17,308 bases of DNA from Motiliproteus sp036964625 (GCA_036964625.1 JBALTG010000099.1:1-17308); one strand, 5' to 3'. Counted from the stretch's first letter, positions 5,993-14,647 are shown. Notes: generated by a model not told the origin, from the letters alone. Numbers and translations are program-made.

Positions 5993-7426
5993 TTAGTCAT
6001 CTTTCTGTTTGCGGGGGATGCCAAGCCGCTGACGTCGTTCCCAGAGTGTTTTGCGACTGATCCCAAGTCGTTTTGCCAGTTCTGTCTCCGTCATGGTTTG
6101 TTGATGCTCGAGGACAAAGCGCTGAAAATAATCTTCCAGTGATAGTGCTGGTGGGCTGGTGGGTGCACCCGTGTAGTAGTTTTGGCCAAAGGGGCTGATG
6201 CTGTTCGAGAAGGTGCTGCTGGCGCTGTCGGGGTGATTCGATGCTGCGCTGTGATGAAAATCCAGTCCCAGTATCTCCATCGAAATAAGGTCGCTTTCGC
6301 TGAGAATGACCGCCCGCTCTATTGCGTTTTCCAGTTCACGAACGTTACCGGACCAGCGGTAGCTGAGCATGGCGCTGCGGGCTTGAGTGGATAGCCGCTT
6401 GGGTGGGGTTGCCATGCGCTCGCACGCTTTGTGGAGAAACGTTTCTGCCAGTTCGATGATATCTTCGCCACGATCGCGTAGGGCGGGCATGGCAATCTCC
6501 ATAATGTAGAGGCGATAGAACAGGTCTTCACGGAAATGGCCGGTGCGGGTCATCGCTTTGAGATCGCGGTGGGTGGCGGCGATCAGGCGGATATCTACCT
6601 GCAGCGGTTGCACCGATCCGACCCTGCGGATTTCACCCTCTTGCAGGACGCGTAACAGACGTGCCTGGGCCTCGAGTGGAAGCTCTCCAATCTCGTCCAG
6701 GAATAGGGTGCCGCCGTTGGCCGCTTCAATCAGGCCGCGATGGGTACTCACCGCGCCGGTGAAGGCGCCTTTTTCGTGTCCGAATAGCTCTGATTCGATC
6801 AGGGTCTGCGGAATTGCAGCGCAGTTTACCGCGATCATCGGTGCCTGGGCGCGCAGGCTTTGCTGGTGGATTGAGTGCGCCGCCAGCTCCTTGCCGGTAC
6901 CAGACTCGCCCTGGATCAAGACCGTAGCGTCGGTGCGGGCAACTTTGCGGATGCGGGAAAATAGCTCCAGCATCGGTCGGCTCTGGCCGATCATATAGTT
7001 GCAGGGCGAGCTCGGTGTTTTTGAGGCGGCAGGTTTTGGCTCTGGGGCTTGCTCTTGTGGTGCGGCAGCGGTTTTGGCTGCTTGGCTTAGAATGCCCTCG
7101 ATGCTCAGGAGCATTTCGTCGTGATTGAAGGGCTTAGCGATGTAATCGACCGCGCCTAGCTTCATCGCATCCACGGCCGAACGCATACTGGCGTAGCTGG
7201 TCATGATCAGCACCGGGGTCTTGCCGACCTGTTCGATCAGGTCGGTACCGGGGCGGCCGGGCAGGCGCAGATCGCTAATCACCAGATCGAAGCGATGTTG
7301 TGCGCACAGCGTCAGTGCCTGGTCAACGGAGTCTGCGCTGTTGACTCGATAGTCGTTGCGTTCCAGAAATTTCTGCAGCGCGGCGCGGATGACGTCTTCG
7401 TCTTCGACGATCAGGATATGGCTCAT
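5993..7426 (-). CDS. cbrB: NtrC-family response regulator CbrB
   Basis: Sigma-54-dependent activator of 477 residues. A receiver domain (1-115) has the acidic pocket VEDED, the phosphorylation site D52 in VISDLRLPG, and switch residues T76 and K98. An AAA+ domain (about 143-385) has Walker A GESGTGKE (173-180), the sigma-54-contacting loop GAFTGA (220-225) and Walker B GGTLFLDEIGEL (238-249). A Fis-type helix-turn-helix lies at about 445-470. It overlaps cbrA by ATGA, so kinase and regulator are translationally coupled. In Pseudomonas, CbrB activates crcZ and amino acid use genes when carbon/nitrogen balance is limiting. The sigma-54 promoter just downstream supports that role here. Residues 388-430 are a low-complexity linker. 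Confidence 0.94.
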   Translation of the reverse strand: MSHILIVEDEDVIRAALQKFLERNDYRVNSADSVDQALTLCAQHRFDLVISDLRLPGRPGTDLIEQVGKTPVLIMTSYASMRSAVDAMKLGAVDYIAKPFNHDEMLLSIEGILSQAAKTAAAPQEQAPEPKPAASKTPSSPCNYMIGQSRPMLELFSRIRKVARTDATVLIQGESGTGKELAAHSIHQQSLRAQAPMIAVNCAAIPQTLIESELFGHEKGAFTGAVSTHRGLIEAANGGTLFLDEIGELPLEAQARLLRVLQEGEIRRVGSVQPLQVDIRLIAATHRDLKAMTRTGHFREDLFYRLYIMEIAMPALRDRGEDIIELAETFLHKACERMATPPKRLSTQARSAMLSYRWSGNVRELENAIERAVILSESDLISMEILGLDFHHSAASNHPDSASSTFSNSISPFGQNYYTGAPTSPPALSLEDYFQRFVLEHQQTMTETELAKRLGISRKTLWERRQRLGIPRKQKDD

Positions 7427-10374
7427 GCGGTACTGTCTCTGTCACTGAACGGTGATGGGATAGCTCTGGGGAGGGTCAGGATTATCCGAGTGCCTCTATT
7501 CTCCGCAACATCGGCTGGGCTTTCAATCTGTACACTGCCGTAATGTTCCTCAATGATGCTATAGACCAACGATAACCCTAAACCGGTGCCTTGGCCTGGC
7601 TCTTTAGTGGTAAAGAAAGGTTCAAACAGGCGCTTTTGCAGCTCGGGAGGGATGCCGCTGCCCTGATCTTCGATATGGATCAGCACGCTGTCATCGGTTT
7701 CGTAGCTCTGGATGCGCACCGAGGAACCCGGTTCGGAGGCATCTGCGGCGTTGTTGAGCAGGTTGACGAAGACTTGCAGCAGTCGCTGTGTATCGCCCTG
7801 TATCTGTAATTGAGAATCGCACAGATTAAGATAGTTGCGTTGTTTGCGCCGCGGATCCAGCCGTACCAGCTCGATCGCCTGTTTGACGCAGAGGTGCGGC
7901 GACAGGGTCTGTTGTGATTCGGGACGGTATTGGTCACCGCCATGGGCGAAGCTCATCAGCGATTTGACGATCGTATCGACCCGGCCGGTCTGTTGCAAAA
8001 TCTGTTCGCTGGCTTGCAAAATCTCGGCAGTGTCGGTCTCGTACTTTAAATTCTGTGCCAGGCAGGCGATGCCGGTGATCGGGTTGCCAATCTCGTGCGC
8101 GACCCCGGCGGCGAGTCGGCCGATAGAGGCTAGGCGCTCAGTGTGGGCTAATTCATCAGCGAGTAGCTGGTTTTCAGTCTCATCCTCCAGCAGTAGCACC
8201 TGGTTGGCGTGGGCGTGAAGTTGATTTTGATTGGGGCGGTGTTGTTCGGCCAATATGGCTTTGTGAAGGCTAAAAAAGCGTGGCTGACCATCGATGCTCA
8301 AACATTGGTTTGGGCTATGGATCTCGGTTTTTTGGGCGAACCGGCTTAATAGCTCGCGCCAGGGTGTCGGGAGCGCATCGAGGCGCTGGCCGATCACCTG
8401 GAGGCCGGGAACCCCGGTGAAATTTTCGATCTCGCTGTTCCAAAGCAAAATCTGACCCGTTTCGCCCAGCGAGCAGACGCCGATGGGGAGGCGCTGTAGC
8501 GTCTTGCGGTGTAATCGACGCAGTTCATCCAGCTCTACCGCCAGCCCGGATAGCTGGTCTTGAGAGTGTTCCAGATGGCTTTCCAGCAGGTGAATGTCGC
8601 GGCGGTGAAAGTTGTCTGTGGGCGTGTGTTCCAGGCTTAGCAGTGATATCGCTTCAACCGGACCGAGCAGTGCGGACAGGTTGATCTCAAGCTGATCCTG
8701 GAGTTTCTCCAGGGCCTGAGGCTGGATCTCAGCGGCGTCGAGGTGAAGCTGCTGCAGTGCCTGGGTCACTTCGTGCTGAGCACTTTGCTGTCCGAGGCGA
8801 ACCGCCAGACGGTTAATCAGGGTAGCGGTATCTGCGACCGGGGCGCGTTCGCTTTGGGGGCGGTGCAGCGCGCTGAGGAGGCAGGAGTTGGCGGCGAGTT
8901 GTTCGTCGCGGCCAGCTTTGCCCAGCGAGGACAGCATGATGAAAATGACGATGTTGATTGCCAATGCCAGGGTCGCAATATCGTGCCAGTTGCCGGTGTT
9001 GAGTTGGAGCATATCGGCGAAGTGCTGAGAGTGTGGGAGCATCGGTCCTAGCATCGATGCCAGCCAGATCGTCATGCCCGCGAGCAGTCCTAAAACAAAG
9101 CCCAGGCGGGTGCCTCCCGGCCAAAACAGGGTCGCGAGTAATCCGGGTAGGAACTGTAGAAAAGCGATAAAGGCGATTAGCCCCATATGGTAGAGGGCGG
9201 CTTGCTCGTCGACGGCACGGGAAAACAGGTAGCCAAGCAGGGTTATCAGCAAAATCAGCAGGCGCCGGGTCCATACCAGTCTGCGGTAGAGGTGGTTGCT
9301 GCTCTGGAGTGGCAGGAAGGGCAGGATCAGGTGGTTCAGGGTCATCCCCGCGAGTGCGATCGTGGTCACAATCAAGAGTCCGCAGGCCGCTGCCAAGCCG
9401 CCGATGTAGGCTAGCAGGGTGAGCAGCGGGGTCTGGCTGTAGTGTCCCAGCAGCAGGCCGAAATACTCGGTGCGTGCGTCGATTTCCAGGGCTGTTCCGG
9501 CCCATAAAATAGGCGGTATTGATATCGATAACAGCAGCATTAGCAGTGGGAAGCCCCAGCTGGCTTTGCTCAGAACGCGGCTGTCGCTGTTCTCGGTGAA
9601 GAGCAGATGAAACATGTGTGGCATCACCACCACGGAGGTCATAAACCCGATTAGCAGGGTACGCCAGTAGTCGCCTTCGATCGGCTGATAGAGCGAGCGG
9701 GTCGCATCGGCGGCCAGCCATAGCTCCATCTGCGCATTGCTGCCAAAGACGCCGTACACGGCAAACAGTGCCAGGCTGCACAGTGCCAGTAGCTTGATCA
9801 GTACACCTGCCGCCATTGCCACCACCAGTCCTGCGGTGTGATGCCGGATTGACGGGTGGCGGGAGCCGAACAGGACGGCAAACAGGGCGATGCTGGCGCA
9901 AAACACCAATGCCACCGAGTTGTCGTCCTGCGTGCCACTCAGCAGGCGGGTGCTGTCAGTCACGGCTTCGATCTGCATCGACATCAACGGCAGGCTGGCG
10001 ATCAACATCAATAACGTGACCAGGGTGCCTGCAAGCTGGCTGCGGAAGCGGAATGCAAACAGGTCGGCGATTGAGCTGAGCTGGTAGGACTTGGTGATGC
10101 GTAGTAGCGGCAGCAGGATGATGGGGGCCAGCAGGAAGGAGACCGAGGCGCCGACATAGGACGCCATAAATGCATAACCGTAATTCTGTGCCAGTCCCGT
10201 AGCGCCGTAAAAACTCCAGGTGCTGGCATACACGCCCAGCGCCAAGATAAAGGTGGCGGGATGGCTGGAGATGCGTTTGGAAATATAGTTGCGGTTGGTG
10301 GCGTAGGCGATGCCAAGCAACGCGAGCAGGAGGCCGATGCCCAGGCTATATAACAGGCCGAGGCTATAGGTCAT
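7423..10374 (-). CDS. cbrA: Sensor histidine kinase CbrA with SLC5-type transporter domain
   Basis: Inner-membrane kinase of 983 residues. Residues 1 to about 485 form a sodium/solute-symporter-like domain of about 12-13 membrane helices. A linker of the STAC type (about 485-600) follows, then a short coiled coil, a PAS domain (about 622-735) and the kinase core. The phospho-acceptor is H760 in GVAHEIGNPITGIA. The ATP-binding boxes are N (NLLNNAADA, 871-879), G1 (DQGSGIP), F (FEPFFTTK) and G2 (GQGTGLGL, 927-934). CbrA of Pseudomonas has this architecture, can take up histidine and phosphorylates CbrB. The ATG at 10374 lies inside the end of cbrX, with GGAG five bases upstream. All catalytic motifs are intact. 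Confidence 0.95.
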   Translation of the reverse strand: MTYSLGLLYSLGIGLLLALLGIAYATNRNYISKRISSHPATFILALGVYASTWSFYGATGLAQNYGYAFMASYVGASVSFLLAPIILLPLLRITKSYQLSSIADLFAFRFRSQLAGTLVTLLMLIASLPLMSMQIEAVTDSTRLLSGTQDDNSVALVFCASIALFAVLFGSRHPSIRHHTAGLVVAMAAGVLIKLLALCSLALFAVYGVFGSNAQMELWLAADATRSLYQPIEGDYWRTLLIGFMTSVVVMPHMFHLLFTENSDSRVLSKASWGFPLLMLLLSISIPPILWAGTALEIDARTEYFGLLLGHYSQTPLLTLLAYIGGLAAACGLLIVTTIALAGMTLNHLILPFLPLQSSNHLYRRLVWTRRLLILLITLLGYLFSRAVDEQAALYHMGLIAFIAFLQFLPGLLATLFWPGGTRLGFVLGLLAGMTIWLASMLGPMLPHSQHFADMLQLNTGNWHDIATLALAINIVIFIMLSSLGKAGRDEQLAANSCLLSALHRPQSERAPVADTATLINRLAVRLGQQSAQHEVTQALQQLHLDAAEIQPQALEKLQDQLEINLSALLGPVEAISLLSLEHTPTDNFHRRDIHLLESHLEHSQDQLSGLAVELDELRRLHRKTLQRLPIGVCSLGETGQILLWNSEIENFTGVPGLQVIGQRLDALPTPWRELLSRFAQKTEIHSPNQCLSIDGQPRFFSLHKAILAEQHRPNQNQLHAHANQVLLLEDETENQLLADELAHTERLASIGRLAAGVAHEIGNPITGIACLAQNLKYETDTAEILQASEQILQQTGRVDTIVKSLMSFAHGGDQYRPESQQTLSPHLCVKQAIELVRLDPRRKQRNYLNLCDSQLQIQGDTQRLLQVFVNLLNNAADASEPGSSVRIQSYETDDSVLIHIEDQGSGIPPELQKRLFEPFFTTKEPGQGTGLGLSLVYSIIEEHYGSVQIESPADVAENRGTRIILTLPRAIPSPFSDRDSTA

Positions 10375-10540
10375 CTCGACTCCGCTTTAACTCGAACCAG
10401 GCCGCCAGTGCGATCAGCGCCAGCCAGACCAGAAACGGGCTGTACCAGGCGTGCTCGGTGTTCGCCCAGAAGTCGATCCGTTCCGGGGATAGCAGATAGA
10501 TCGCCAAAATCAGTACGGCGATCAGTCGGTACATCGACAT
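10364..10540 (-). CDS. cbrX: Small two-helix membrane protein CbrX
   Basis: A 58-residue protein with two hydrophobic segments (about 5-18 and 36-51), a charged middle (PERIDFWANTEHAW) and a basic end, ELKRSRDDL. The chosen ATG (10540) is one base after the gluQ stop and has GGAG seven bases upstream inside gluQ. The second in-frame ATG, at 10534, is less well placed. Its 3' end overlaps the cbrA start by 11 bases in another frame, so cbrA translation is probably coupled to it. Pseudomonas has a small gene at this exact place, called cbrX in P. putida as I recall. The biochemical function is unknown; an accessory role for CbrA synthesis or assembly is inference. Confidence 0.8.
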   Translation of the reverse strand: MSMYRLIAVLILAIYLLSPERIDFWANTEHAWYSPFLVWLALIALAAWFELKRSRDDL

Positions 10541-10541
10541 C

Positions 10542-11456
10542 TCAGGACTCCAGCAGTGATTCGGCAAGGTGCGGTTGGCGCGGCACCCAGGATAGTTGCC
10601 AATGGTTAATACCCCAGCGGAGCATCTCATGGGTCGATCCTGCCCGCAAATCTTCGGGCGGTTGTTGACCGAGCAGTTGCAATGCTCGGAACAATGAGCG
10701 GTGCGGTTGATCGGGATCGATGGCGCTGGCGTAGGTCTGCTTGCTCAGTTTTTGTCCCTGGCTGTTAACCAGGATCGGAATGTGGGCGTACTCCGGTGTC
10801 GGCAGCTGCAGCCGTTGTTGCAGTTGGATCTGGCGAGGAGTCGAATCGAGCAGGTCGTAGCCACGCACGATATGACTAACCTGCTGCGCCGCATCATCGA
10901 CGACGACAGCCAGTTGGTAGGCGTAGAGGCCGTCCCTGCGGCGGATCACAAAATCGCCCACCTCGGTTTTTAGTTGCTGCTGGTAGTGGCCCTGGATAGC
11001 GTCGTCAAAACCAATCCTGGAGTCACCGACAATGACTCTGATGGCGGCGGGGTGGTTGGGTTCAGGCGGTCTCGGTGGCTGTTTTTGTTGCTGGCAATAG
11101 CCGTCGTAAACAGCCGCGTGGCGCTGTGCGATCTGTTGGCGGGAGCAGTAACAGGGGTAGGCCTGTTGCTGTTTCCGCAGCTGTTGCAGTGCTTGCTGGT
11201 AGAGATCGAGGTGCTGGCTCTGGTAGCGGACCGGCCCGTCCCAGTAAAAACCAAAATTTTCCAGGGTGCGCAGGATCTGCGCGGCTGCGCCGGCAATCTC
11301 CCGCGGCGGATCCAGATCTTCCATCCGCACTAGCCATCGCCCTTGGTTGGCGCGGGCATCGAGAAAGCTGGCCAGCGCGGCGAGCAGCGAACCAAAGTGC
11401 AACGAGCCCGTGGGCGAGGGGGCAAAGCGACCTATGTAGTTGCTGATCCCAGGCAT
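10542..11456 (-). CDS. gluQ: Glutamyl-Q tRNA(Asp) synthetase
   Basis: Attaches glutamate to the queuosine base in the anticodon of tRNA-Asp. It is a paralogue of glutamyl-tRNA synthetase without the anticodon-binding domain, and its 304 residues fit. Motifs are IGRFAPSPTGSLHFGSL (about 8-24, HIGH variant), VRMEDLDPP, a zinc site beginning CYC (C102, C104) and closing near C121, and KLSKQ (KMSKS variant). I start at the ATG at 11456, just before the conserved block. An open-frame extension to a GTG at 11489 exists but lies inside a hairpin and adds nothing conserved. It follows dksA, as in E. coli, Shigella and Pseudomonas. Confidence 0.94.
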   Translation of the reverse strand: MPGISNYIGRFAPSPTGSLHFGSLLAALASFLDARANQGRWLVRMEDLDPPREIAGAAAQILRTLENFGFYWDGPVRYQSQHLDLYQQALQQLRKQQQAYPCYCSRQQIAQRHAAVYDGYCQQQKQPPRPPEPNHPAAIRVIVGDSRIGFDDAIQGHYQQQLKTEVGDFVIRRRDGLYAYQLAVVVDDAAQQVSHIVRGYDLLDSTPRQIQLQQRLQLPTPEYAHIPILVNSQGQKLSKQTYASAIDPDQPHRSLFRALQLLGQQPPEDLRAGSTHEMLRWGINHWQLSWVPRQPHLAESLLES

Positions 11457-11483
11457 CACTGGCTTCGATAGAGGGCGGATGAG

Positions 11484-11503
11484 CACCACGCCGAGGCGTG
11501 GTG
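11484..11503. terminator. Hairpin between dksA and gluQ
   Basis: CACCACGC (11484-11491) and GCGTGGTG (11496-11503) form a perfect 8-bp GC-rich stem with a 4-base loop, seven bases after the dksA stop. There is no T run, so it is not a canonical intrinsic terminator. A terminator at this junction is known in Shigella, where it limits gluQ expression. This hairpin may attenuate, stabilise the dksA mRNA or mask the alternative gluQ start. Confidence 0.5.
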
Positions 11504-11510
11504 TCGAGGG

Positions 11511-11942
11511 TTAATTGCCCAGTTGTTTCTCTTTGATTTCTGCCAGGGTTTTGCAGTCGATGCACTGGGTCGCGGTAGGGCGTGCTTCGAGTCGGCGGAT
11601 GCCGATATCCACGCCACAAGAATCGCAGTAACCGTAATCATCCAGCTCGATCCGTTCCAGCGTCTCGTTGATCTTCTTGGTCAGCTTGCGCTCGCGATCG
11701 CGGGTGCGTAGTTCGAGGCTGAACTCCTCTTCCTGGCTGGCCCGATCGGAAGGGTCGGCAAAATTAGCCGCTTCTTCCTTCATATGGTTGATGGTCGTGT
11801 CGACCTCTTCCATCAGCTCCGTTTTCCAGGCATTAAGAATATTCTTGAAGTGCTCCCGTTGCACTTCGTTCATATACTCTTCGCCCTTTTTGGGCTGGTA
11901 GGGCACGTAATGCTTGAGTAACGATTCTTTGGCTTGTGGCAT
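11511..11942 (-). CDS. dksA: RNA polymerase-binding transcription factor DksA
   Basis: Binds the secondary channel of RNA polymerase and, with ppGpp, lowers rRNA and raises amino acid promoter activity. From the ATG at 11942 (GAGG six bases upstream) it has 143 residues. A GTG four codons earlier is possible but has a worse ribosome site. Visible parts, numbered from the ATG, are EEYMNEVQREHF, a coiled coil with the tip motif DPSDRASQEEE (about 63-73) carrying the two key aspartates, and a four-cysteine zinc finger, CDSC and CIDC (about C106, C109, C127, C130). LGIRRLEARPTA-type sequence lies between the cysteine pairs. All four cysteines are present, so this is the zinc-bound form rather than a DksA2 type. 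Confidence 0.97.
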   Translation of the reverse strand: MPQAKESLLKHYVPYQPKKGEEYMNEVQREHFKNILNAWKTELMEEVDTTINHMKEEAANFADPSDRASQEEEFSLELRTRDRERKLTKKINETLERIELDDYGYCDSCGVDIGIRRLEARPTATQCIDCKTLAEIKEKQLGN

Positions 11943-11954
11943 GGTATGCCTCAC

Positions 11955-12385
11955 TTCTTGTCTAAGTTCACGCGGACGCCGCCGCGATCAGTCCATTTAA
12001 CGCATCACCTAAATAGAAGGCGATTAGGCGCCTGCTCGTGTCGCAATGCTGTCTCCGGCCCAGCTTAGGGTTGCCAGAAACAGGCGCGAGAAAATACCAG
12101 ATCTCGGAGCTTTGCGCCAGTTAGTAATTTGCGAATGTTTTTTATAACGTGGTTGGCCTCTTAAGGGAAGAGAAACCTTGGCTTTGTGAGGGGTATGTGG
12201 TGGGTGGCGGTAGAATTGTCTCTGGGAGGGCGTTGCCCCGTGACTTCGGCCGATCGTGATCAGGCAAAATTGATCTTTGTTAAGTGCCGCGGGGTTGGTG
12301 CTGATTGAACATTGTCATCGAGAGGGCAGGCTGACACAATCGAGCCAATAGCATCTGCTGCTTTTCACCTATCTAGGAGAAACCT
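11955..12385. other. Divergent intergenic region between dksA and moaB
   Basis: 431 bp with no supported gene. It must hold the promoters for dksA (minus) and moaB (plus). I see a weak FNR/ANR-like match (TTGAT-CTTT-GTTAA, 12270-12283; 8 of 10 consensus bases) 109 bp before moaB, and TATAAA on the minus strand near 12145 without a good -35 element. I could not fit a molybdenum-cofactor riboswitch with confidence. Confidence 0.4.
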
Positions 12386-12934
12386 ATGGCTCACCATGCG
12401 AATACCGAATTCGTGCCGCTAAATATTGCGATTCTGACCCTGTCAGATACCCGCACCCTGGAAAACGATACGTCGGGTGATACCCTGGCAGAGCGACTGG
12501 AAACGGAAGGCCATCGCTGTGGCGATCGGGCCATCATCAAAGATGACATCTATCTGCTGCGGGCGAAAGTGTCACAATGGATCGCCGAGCCCGGTATCCA
12601 GGCAGTATTGATAACGGGAGGGACCGGCTTTACGGCGCGTGATACGACTCCAGAAGCGGTGCTGCCGCTGTTTGATAAGCAAATTGAGGGTTACGGTGAG
12701 TTGTTTCGGCAGCTCTCATTTGCCCAGATCGGTTCCTCTACCGTTCAGTCCCGGGCTGTTGCCGGGGTTGCTAATCGCACGGTCATCTTCTGCATGCCCG
12801 GTTCCACCGGAGCCTGCCAGCTGGCGTGGGACGGCATCATCAAAGAGCAGCTTGATGCCCGGCACAAGCCCTGTAACTTCGTCGAGATGGTCAATCTGGC
12901 CGGGTCCGGATTCTGCCAGGGTGAGCGCGAGTGA
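12386..12934 (+). CDS. moaB: Molybdenum cofactor biosynthesis protein B
   Basis: MoaB/MogA-fold protein of 182 residues, close to E. coli MoaB along its length. Conserved parts are IAILTLSDTRT (about 14-24), DDTSGDTL-like NDTSGDTL, VLITGGTGFTARDTTPEA (about 74-91), PLFDKQIEGYGELFRQLS, STVQSRAVAGVANRTVIF and MPGSTGACQLAW. The family acts in adenylylation of molybdopterin before molybdenum insertion, in the cytoplasm; in E. coli this activity belongs to MogA and the role of MoaB is less clear. AGGAG precedes the ATG by seven bases. The stop overlaps the moeA start by four bases, so the two are co-translated. The pair matches moaB1-moeA1 of Pseudomonas aeruginosa. Confidence 0.95.
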   Translation: MAHHANTEFVPLNIAILTLSDTRTLENDTSGDTLAERLETEGHRCGDRAIIKDDIYLLRAKVSQWIAEPGIQAVLITGGTGFTARDTTPEAVLPLFDKQIEGYGELFRQLSFAQIGSSTVQSRAVAGVANRTVIFCMPGSTGACQLAWDGIIKEQLDARHKPCNFVEMVNLAGSGFCQGERE

Positions 12935-14178
12935 GTATCGATCCTGTACTGGGGTGCTGTGATCAGCCTGGGTTGATGCCGTTCGAGCAGGCGCTGGAGC
13001 TGTTGCTGGCGTCGGTCACGGCGACCCGGGCGATCGAGTCCGTGCCGCTGCACCAGGCTCTGGGGCGCGTGCTGGCTGCGGATCAGCGCGCCGGTTTAGA
13101 CGTGCCGCCACACGATAATAGCGCCATGGATGGGTACGCGGTGCGAATTGCTGACCTGCGTGTCGCCGCGGGAGCGCCGCTGTTGATCAGCCAGCGCATA
13201 CCGGCAGGGGCCGACCCGCAGCCGCTGCAGCCGGGTACCGTTGCCCGAATCTTTACCGGTGCGACTCTTCCGGCGGGTGCGGATACGGTCGTGATGCAGG
13301 AGCATGTGCAGCAGCAAGGTGCGGATCGGGTGGTCATGCCGGTCGATGCCCGGTTGGGTGATCACATTCGCCAGCGTGGTCAGGATATCGCCAAAGGAGA
13401 TGCGGTGATTACGGCGGGTGTTCGCTTGCAGCCACAGCATCTAGGAGTGCTGGCCAGTATCGGCATGGCTGAGTTTCCCTGTTTTAAGCGGCTACGAGTG
13501 GCGGTTCTTTCCAGTGGTGATGAGCTGGCTCAGCCGGGTCAGATCGCCCGGCCGGGGCAGATCTATAATTCCAACCGTTACTGCTTGATCGGATTAGTGC
13601 AGCAGTTGGGGATGGAATTAGTTGACCTGGGCACTGTCGAAGACAGTCTTGAAGCGACTAAAGCGGTGTTGGCGGATGCCGCCCAGCGCGCCGACTGTAT
13701 TATCACTAGCGGCGGGGTCTCGGTCGGGGAGGAGGATCACATCAAGGCTGCTGTTGAGTCGCTCGGTGAGATCAGTCTGTGGAAGCTGGCGATCAAGCCG
13801 GGTAAGCCGCTGGCGTTTGGTCGGGTGGCTGGCGTGCCCTTTATTGGCTTGCCGGGTAATCCGGTCTCGGCGCTGATGTGTTTTCAGGTGCTGGCGCGGC
13901 CGGTGCTGCTGCGGTTGCAGGGAGATAGCGGCTCTGTTCGCGGCGGTGTGCATTTGCCGATTCAGTTTAGCCGTAGCAAGCCGCAGCAGCGACGTGAATA
14001 CCTGCGGGTGCGACGTGTGGATGGCGAGAACGGGGTGGAGCTTCGTCCCTACCCCAACCAAAGCTCAGGCGTGCTGACCTCGGCAGCCTGGGCTGACGGC
14101 TATGCAGTGATTCCGGCGGGAGCGACAGTGGCTGGCGGGGATCTGGTGGAGTTTATCGCTTATACCGAGCTACGATGA
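12931..14178 (+). CDS. moeA: Molybdopterin molybdenumtransferase
   Basis: Inserts molybdate into adenylylated molybdopterin, completing the molybdenum cofactor. The 415 residues fit the family. It starts with GTG inside the GTGA overlap with moaB. Signature blocks in order are DVPPHDNSAMDGYAVR (about 57-72), IPAGADPQPLQPGTVARIFTGA (split by the 20-residue limit: IPAGAD at 91, RIFTGATLPAGAD from 107), RQRGQDIAKGD (about 148-158), VLSSGDEL (about 193-200), TSGGVSVGEEDH (about 260-271), KPGKPLAFG and GLPGNPVSALM (about 307-317). All domains are complete. The cofactor would serve nitrate and other anaerobic reductases, in keeping with the ubiUV genes downstream. Confidence 0.97.
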   Translation: MSIDPVLGCCDQPGLMPFEQALELLLASVTATRAIESVPLHQALGRVLAADQRAGLDVPPHDNSAMDGYAVRIADLRVAAGAPLLISQRIPAGADPQPLQPGTVARIFTGATLPAGADTVVMQEHVQQQGADRVVMPVDARLGDHIRQRGQDIAKGDAVITAGVRLQPQHLGVLASIGMAEFPCFKRLRVAVLSSGDELAQPGQIARPGQIYNSNRYCLIGLVQQLGMELVDLGTVEDSLEATKAVLADAAQRADCIITSGGVSVGEEDHIKAAVESLGEISLWKLAIKPGKPLAFGRVAGVPFIGLPGNPVSALMCFQVLARPVLLRLQGDSGSVRGGVHLPIQFSRSKPQQRREYLRVRRVDGENGVELRPYPNQSSGVLTSAAWADGYAVIPAGATVAGGDLVEFIAYTELR

Positions 14179-14216
14179 ATTGAACGGAGGCAGGCAGATT
14201 TGGGCTGGATCTGAGT

Positions 14217-14244
14217 TTGCTTGGCGGGCGAGTCGCGATAGAAT
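14217..14244 (+). promoter_or_regulatory. Candidate sigma-70 promoter for the Sel1 gene
   Basis: TTGCTT (14217-14222), a 16-bp spacer and TAGAAT (14239-14244) lie 40 bp before the Sel1 gene. Each hexamer has two mismatches or fewer to the standard -35/-10 boxes. It would give the two small genes transcription separate from moaB-moeA. Confidence 0.45.
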
Positions 14245-14284
14245 GTTGGGTTTTGAGTAGAATCGACACTGTCCGGAGAGGGTT

Positions 14285-14647
14285 ATGAGGGTTAAATGGG
14301 TCAAGCATATCTTGGCATGGGTGTGTGTTGTGCTGGCAACTACGCTGAGTGCGCAGGAGGCGCAAACGATCTCTGATACCGAGATGGCGCTGGGTTATTA
14401 CAAGCCCTTGGCGGAGCAGGGTGGGGCCTATGCCCAGTTGACCATCGGTGAAATCTACATGGAGGGCTCGGGTGTTGACAAGAATCTGGTACAGGCCTAC
14501 GCCTGGTTTGCGGTGGCGGTGCATCAAGGTGTTGATGAGGTCGAAGAATTAATGAAACATGTGTTTAAGCAACTGAGCGAGGCCGAACAGGTACAGGCCC
14601 GTAAGACCGCTGAGCTCTATATTAAGAACTTCAGCGCGCCCCAGTGA
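14285..14647 (+). CDS. Exported Sel1-repeat protein
   Basis: A 120-residue protein with a signal peptide: basic start MRVKWVKH, hydrophobic core to about residue 20, and probable cleavage after TLSA (about 23). One Sel1-like repeat is clear (about 50-85: AYAQLTIGEIYMEGSGV then NLVQAYAWFAVAVHQG), in which helix-loop-helix units usually mediate protein-protein contacts. It is preceded by GGAGAGG. Its location is probably the periplasm. It overlaps the next gene by GTGA, so the pair is probably co-translated. The partner and process are unknown; the position between cofactor and ubiquinone genes does not define a role. Confidence 0.85.
   Translation: MRVKWVKHILAWVCVVLATTLSAQEAQTISDTEMALGYYKPLAEQGGAYAQLTIGEIYMEGSGVDKNLVQAYAWFAVAVHQGVDEVEELMKHVFKQLSEAEQVQARKTAELYIKNFSAPQ

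Noticed and set aside
8813..9901. 362-codon frame overlapping cbrA on the same strand
   Set aside because: It is rich in Pro and Arg, a typical frame-shifted reading of a GC-rich gene; the cbrA frame carries clear membrane helices there.
11457..11489. GTG start of gluQ at 11489
   Set aside because: It lies in the stem of the dksA-gluQ hairpin and adds 11 residues without conservation.
12100..12385. Molybdenum cofactor riboswitch before moaB
   Set aside because: I could not assemble the expected helices by eye; a covariance model search would decide.
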